A DNA stretch of 64,000 bases from assembly GCA_026387935.1 (NCBI GenBank), contig JAPLKU010000014.1:1-64000 (forward strand), given 5' to 3'. The stretch comes from Gemmatimonadota bacterium. Lineage in GTDB: Bacteria; Gemmatimonadota; Gemmatimonadetes; Gemmatimonadales; Gemmatimonadaceae. The stretch's first letter is position 1. Each line of letters opens with the position of its first letter. Shown piece after piece: positions 61,193 through 64,000 of this stretch. The translations under genes and the position numbers were made by a program. Below the pieces are notes generated by a model. It worked only from the letters and a program-made list of their open reading frames with translations, ran no database searches and was not told the origin of the DNA.

Positions 61193-62721
61193 GCGCGGCC
61201 CCAGCCGCCGCCGCCTGGTGTCTGAAGGGTAATTTCGTCGCCGGCGTTAAGTTCGAGGCGACATTTGGCAGGGAGCGGCGTTCCGTTCAGCCGGTTGATG
61301 CCCATCGCACCGTCGCTGCCGCCCATGGCACCGCGCGGCGCGCGGGTACGGCGCTCGGTCACCAGCGTCACCGTGCAGCGCTCCAACACGCGATAGCGTC
61401 GCACGAGACCATCGCCGCCCGCCATCGCGCCGGCGCCGCCGGATCCGCGCCGAATGCGATACTCTGTGATTTCCATCGGGTAGGATCGTTCGAGCGATTC
61501 AATCGGCGTATTGCGCGTGTTGCTCATCCCCACGTGCACGGCGCTCGGTCCTGGGCCGCGGGCGGACGCACCTTGGCCACCGCCGAGGGTTTCATAGAAG
61601 GTCCAGCCCGGCCCGCCGAACGTGACGTTGTTCATGGTCCCCTGCCCTTGCGCGGGCACCGGAACGCCGGCATCCGCGAAGGCGGCAAAGAGCAGGTCGG
61701 TGACGCGCTGCGACGTTTCAACATTGCCCGCCGCGACCGCCGACGGCCAGCGGGCGTCCAGCACACAATCGTCCGGCGTGACGATGTGCACCGGACGCGA
61801 GATGCCTTCGTTCGTCGGGACGTCGTCGTCGAGGAGCGAGCGCAACACAAAAATCGCGGCGGCGCGCACGACCGCTTTCACGGTGTTCACGTTCCCTCGT
61901 ACCCGTGGCGACGTACCGGTAAAGTCGAGATGCATTGACCCATTGTCGATTCGCAGATGGACCGCGAAGCGCACCGGCGTGTCGCTGACACCGTCGCCTT
62001 CGAGCATGTCTTCGGCGCGACCGCTCACGCGGCCGATTTCGCGCAACCGCGCGCGCGCGCGCCGCTCGGTGTAATCGAGCAGTGCGTCGCAGGCGCCGGC
62101 CATGCGCGGGGCTCCCTCGCGGGCGAGCAGCGCTCGCCAGCCCGCCGCGCCGGCCGCACAGGCGCCGCGCTGCGCTTCGAGATCACCGCGCCGTTCACCT
62201 GGCGTGCGCACGTTCGCGAGAATGAGTTCCAGCAGCGATTCATCGAGCACCCCCTTCGGAGCCAAGCGAATCGGCGGCAGGTGCAAACCTTCCTGCACCA
62301 GTTCCGTCGCACCCTGTGGCATGGAGCCGGGGCTCATGCCACCGACATCGGCGTGGTGCGCGCGCACTGAGGTATAGCCGACGATCTTGCCGCGCTCGGA
62401 CACTGCTTCAACCATCGTGAGGTCCGGCAGGTGCGAACCGCCATCAAACGGACTGTTCAGCAGGAAGACGTCGCCCGGAGCCGGCTTGCGCGCCATGACC
62501 GCGCGCACCGACTCCGGCATCGCGCCCAAGTGCACCGGAATGTGGGCGGCCTGCGCAATCATCCTCCCGCGCGAGTCGAAAATGGCCGACGACGCATCGC
62601 GCCGTTCGCGAATATTCGGCGACAGCGAGCCGCGCTCGAGCACCGTGCCCATCTCCTCCGCGATCATCGCGACCGCGTTGGACATCACCGAAAGTGTCAG
62701 GGCGTCGAAACGAGCGGTCAT
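61189..62721 (-). CDS. hyuB: Hydantoinase B/5-oxoprolinase family protein
   Basis: This 510-residue protein belongs to the HyuB family, working with HyuA in ATP-dependent hydrolysis of hydantoins, 5-oxoproline or related cyclic amides, or as the B part of acetone/acetophenone carboxylase. Signatures are IRERRDASSAIFDSRGRMIAQAAHIPVHLGAM, NSPFDGGSHLPDLTMV, VRAHHADVGGMSPGSM, FTGTSPRVRGNVN and GSGGAGAMAGGDGLVRRY. It ends TPGGGGWG, the usual C-terminus. The start codon overlaps the stop of hyuA (ATGA). The actual substrate cannot be told. Confidence 0.9.
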   Translation of the reverse strand: MTARFDALTLSVMSNAVAMIAEEMGTVLERGSLSPNIRERRDASSAIFDSRGRMIAQAAHIPVHLGAMPESVRAVMARKPAPGDVFLLNSPFDGGSHLPDLTMVEAVSERGKIVGYTSVRAHHADVGGMSPGSMPQGATELVQEGLHLPPIRLAPKGVLDESLLELILANVRTPGERRGDLEAQRGACAAGAAGWRALLAREGAPRMAGACDALLDYTERRARARLREIGRVSGRAEDMLEGDGVSDTPVRFAVHLRIDNGSMHLDFTGTSPRVRGNVNTVKAVVRAAAIFVLRSLLDDDVPTNEGISRPVHIVTPDDCVLDARWPSAVAAGNVETSQRVTDLLFAAFADAGVPVPAQGQGTMNNVTFGGPGWTFYETLGGGQGASARGPGPSAVHVGMSNTRNTPIESLERSYPMEITEYRIRRGSGGAGAMAGGDGLVRRYRVLERCTVTLVTERRTRAPRGAMGGSDGAMGINRLNGTPLPAKCRLELNAGDEITLQTPGGGGWGRA

Positions 62722-64000
62722 TTGCGCTCCAGCATCCAGCCGCCGATCGGCAGCGCGCGTGCGGTCCAGCCACGCGCGACGACCATCGTTGCGTCCGGAA
62801 GGGTGATCACGCTCGGGCCGCGGACCGGCTTCTGCGCGGTTATTCCTTTGACGGCGAGCGCGAGTTTATGCGGTTTGCCTACTGCCGCAGCGCGGGCGGC
62901 GACGATTTCTATCGGCCGGTCAAGCGCAAACCCGTATCGCTTTTCGTGCAGCGTGACGAATCGCCGCGCAACGGCCGCGCCATCTTCGCGCGCGGAAAAT
63001 GGCACGTCGAGTTCATACCCCTGCCCAGCGTAGCGCACGCGCGCATGCGCACTGATCCGCGCGCCCTTCATCGCGCCGCTGGCGCGTTTTCCGAGGCCGG
63101 TGTGTAGCGCGGACACTTCCGGCTTGGACATCGACCGCGCTTCGCGCATGACGCTTGTCGCGGCTTCGCGCCGCTCCGGTGCGATCGCAAGACCAAGCGC
63201 GCTCAAGACGCCGGCGTGCGGCGGCACGAGGATGCGCTTCATCCCGAGCATATCGGCCAGTCCGCAGCCATGCAGCGGGCCGCCGCCGCCGAACGCCACG
63301 AGCACGCAGGCGCGCGGATCCACGCCGCGCTCGACGCTCACCCGGCGCAGCGCCCGCGCGACCGCCGCGTCGGCGATCGCTACAATGGCCTCTGCCGTTC
63401 GTTCCGTCGTGGCGCGCATCTGCTTCGCGAGTGAGGCGACGGCGGCGCGCGCGTTCACGCGGTCGAGCTTCACACCACCGGACAGTTCGGCCGCGTCGAG
63501 GCGCCCGAGCACGATGTGCGCGTCAGTGACGGTTGGTTCAGTGCCGCCGCGACCGAATGCCACTGGTCCCGGTACCGCACCCGCACTCTGCGGGCCCACG
63601 CGCAGTGCGCCGCCGGCATCCACCCACGCGATGCTGCCGCCTCCGGCACTTACCGTCTCGACGAGCACGCGCGGCAGCGCGATAGGAACGCCGGCAACGC
63701 TGCCGCCAGGCTCGACCAAGGGTTCACCACCGAGAATCAGGCCGGCATCCGCGCTCGTGCCGCCGATATCAATGGTGAGCGCATCACCGAGCTTTGCCGC
63801 GCGCAGCACTGCGGCCGCTCCGACGACCCCGCCGGCGGGACCGGACAGCGCGAGCGATGCGGCCCGCGATGCCGCGTCGACCGCCGGAAGCATTCCGCCG
63901 CCGCTCGTCATGACGTTTGGCGCGGGAAAACCATTGGCGCGAAGCCGCGCACTCAGATGCTCGATGTACCGGCGCACGCGCGGTCGGGCATATCCCTCTG
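62718..64000 (-). CDS. hyuA: Hydantoinase A family protein (partial)
   Basis: Only the C-terminal 427 or so residues are in the window; the frame stays open through the right edge (EGYARP precedes the first in-frame GTG at 63977), so the N-terminal ATPase part is missing here. The visible part has MTSGGGMLPAVDAA, LSGPAGGVVGAAAVL, TIDIGGTSADAGLILGGE, the SAGGGSIAWVD loop, and FGGGGPLHGCGLADMLG. These are HyuA/5-oxoprolinase A signatures (sugar-kinase-like ASKHA fold). It precedes hyuB with a four-base overlap. A full member is about 650-700 residues. Confidence 0.92.
   Translation of the reverse strand, partial: EGYARPRVRRYIEHLSARLRANGFPAPNVMTSGGGMLPAVDAASRAASLALSGPAGGVVGAAAVLRAAKLGDALTIDIGGTSADAGLILGGEPLVEPGGSVAGVPIALPRVLVETVSAGGGSIAWVDAGGALRVGPQSAGAVPGPVAFGRGGTEPTVTDAHIVLGRLDAAELSGGVKLDRVNARAAVASLAKQMRATTERTAEAIVAIADAAVARALRRVSVERGVDPRACVLVAFGGGGPLHGCGLADMLGMKRILVPPHAGVLSALGLAIAPERREAATSVMREARSMSKPEVSALHTGLGKRASGAMKGARISAHARVRYAGQGYELDVPFSAREDGAAVARRFVTLHEKRYGFALDRPIEIVAARAAAVGKPHKLALAVKGITAQKPVRGPSVITLPDATMVVARGWTARALPIGGWMLERK

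Overview
The window is GC-rich bacterial chromosome, most likely from the Gemmatimonadota (inference). The clues are a SusC/SusD pair outside a Bacteroidota setting, DUF4159 and DUF4175-type envelope genes, Omp85 and DUF5916 barrels, a sortilin-type Asp-box protein, a secreted protein with a FlgD-like tail, and many GTG/TTG starts with stop/start overlaps. A 16S gene or marker phylogeny would settle it. I see no prophage, CRISPR array or rRNA, and no stretch over 300 bases lacks a gene.

Layout. 1-8.4 kb is accessory: tRNA-Ser(UGA), an NmrA-like protein, a SusCD pair, divergent DoxX-like genes, an SDR-like protein, two tiny membrane proteins, an IS3-like relic and tRNA-Ser(GCU). 8.5-10.6 kb holds gltX and a LexA homologue that has lost its autoprotease dyad. 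24.4 down to 10.6 kb (minus strand) is a long overlapping gene train: trxA, an unknown 345-aa protein, rsmI, DUF4159, a DUF4175-type protein with a Gln/Gly repeat, TPR, a secreted family protein, a JAMM-DinG helicase fusion, an FAH-family hydrolase and a TonB-like anchored protein. 24.4-30 kb: mce, a lipoprotein, pdxJ, a pseudo-HPt protein, a flippase-like protein, ispE and tRNA-Gln.

30.1-37.1 kb is conserved housekeeping: prs-rplY-pth-ychF, then rpsF-rpsR-DUF2232-rplI-rsfS. Between pth and ychF sits a small inverted-repeat-bounded unit carrying a four-helix-bundle gene. Related short repeats lie in several other gaps of the window. 37.2-47.9 kb: a metallopeptidase/beta-propeller/Omp85 fusion, two SPOR proteins (one with a degenerate BY-kinase-like domain), smc and the FlgD-tail protein. 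48-52.9 kb: the Asp-box protein, aroF-type DAHP synthase and a LolA-like protein. 57.7 down to 52.9 kb: the operon rpmE-prfA-prmC-ylbF-tmk-ctp behind a good sigma-70 promoter. 57.9-64 kb: a DUF5916 barrel, a truncated HD-GYP protein, and hyuB/hyuA (hyuA runs off the end).

The best candidates for something undescribed are the four-helix-bundle mobile unit and its dispersed repeats, the protease-propeller-Omp85 fusion, the JAMM-DinG fusion with its envelope operon, and several proteins that keep a fold but lack the catalytic residues (LexA, HPt, SDR, BY-kinase-like, HD-GYP).
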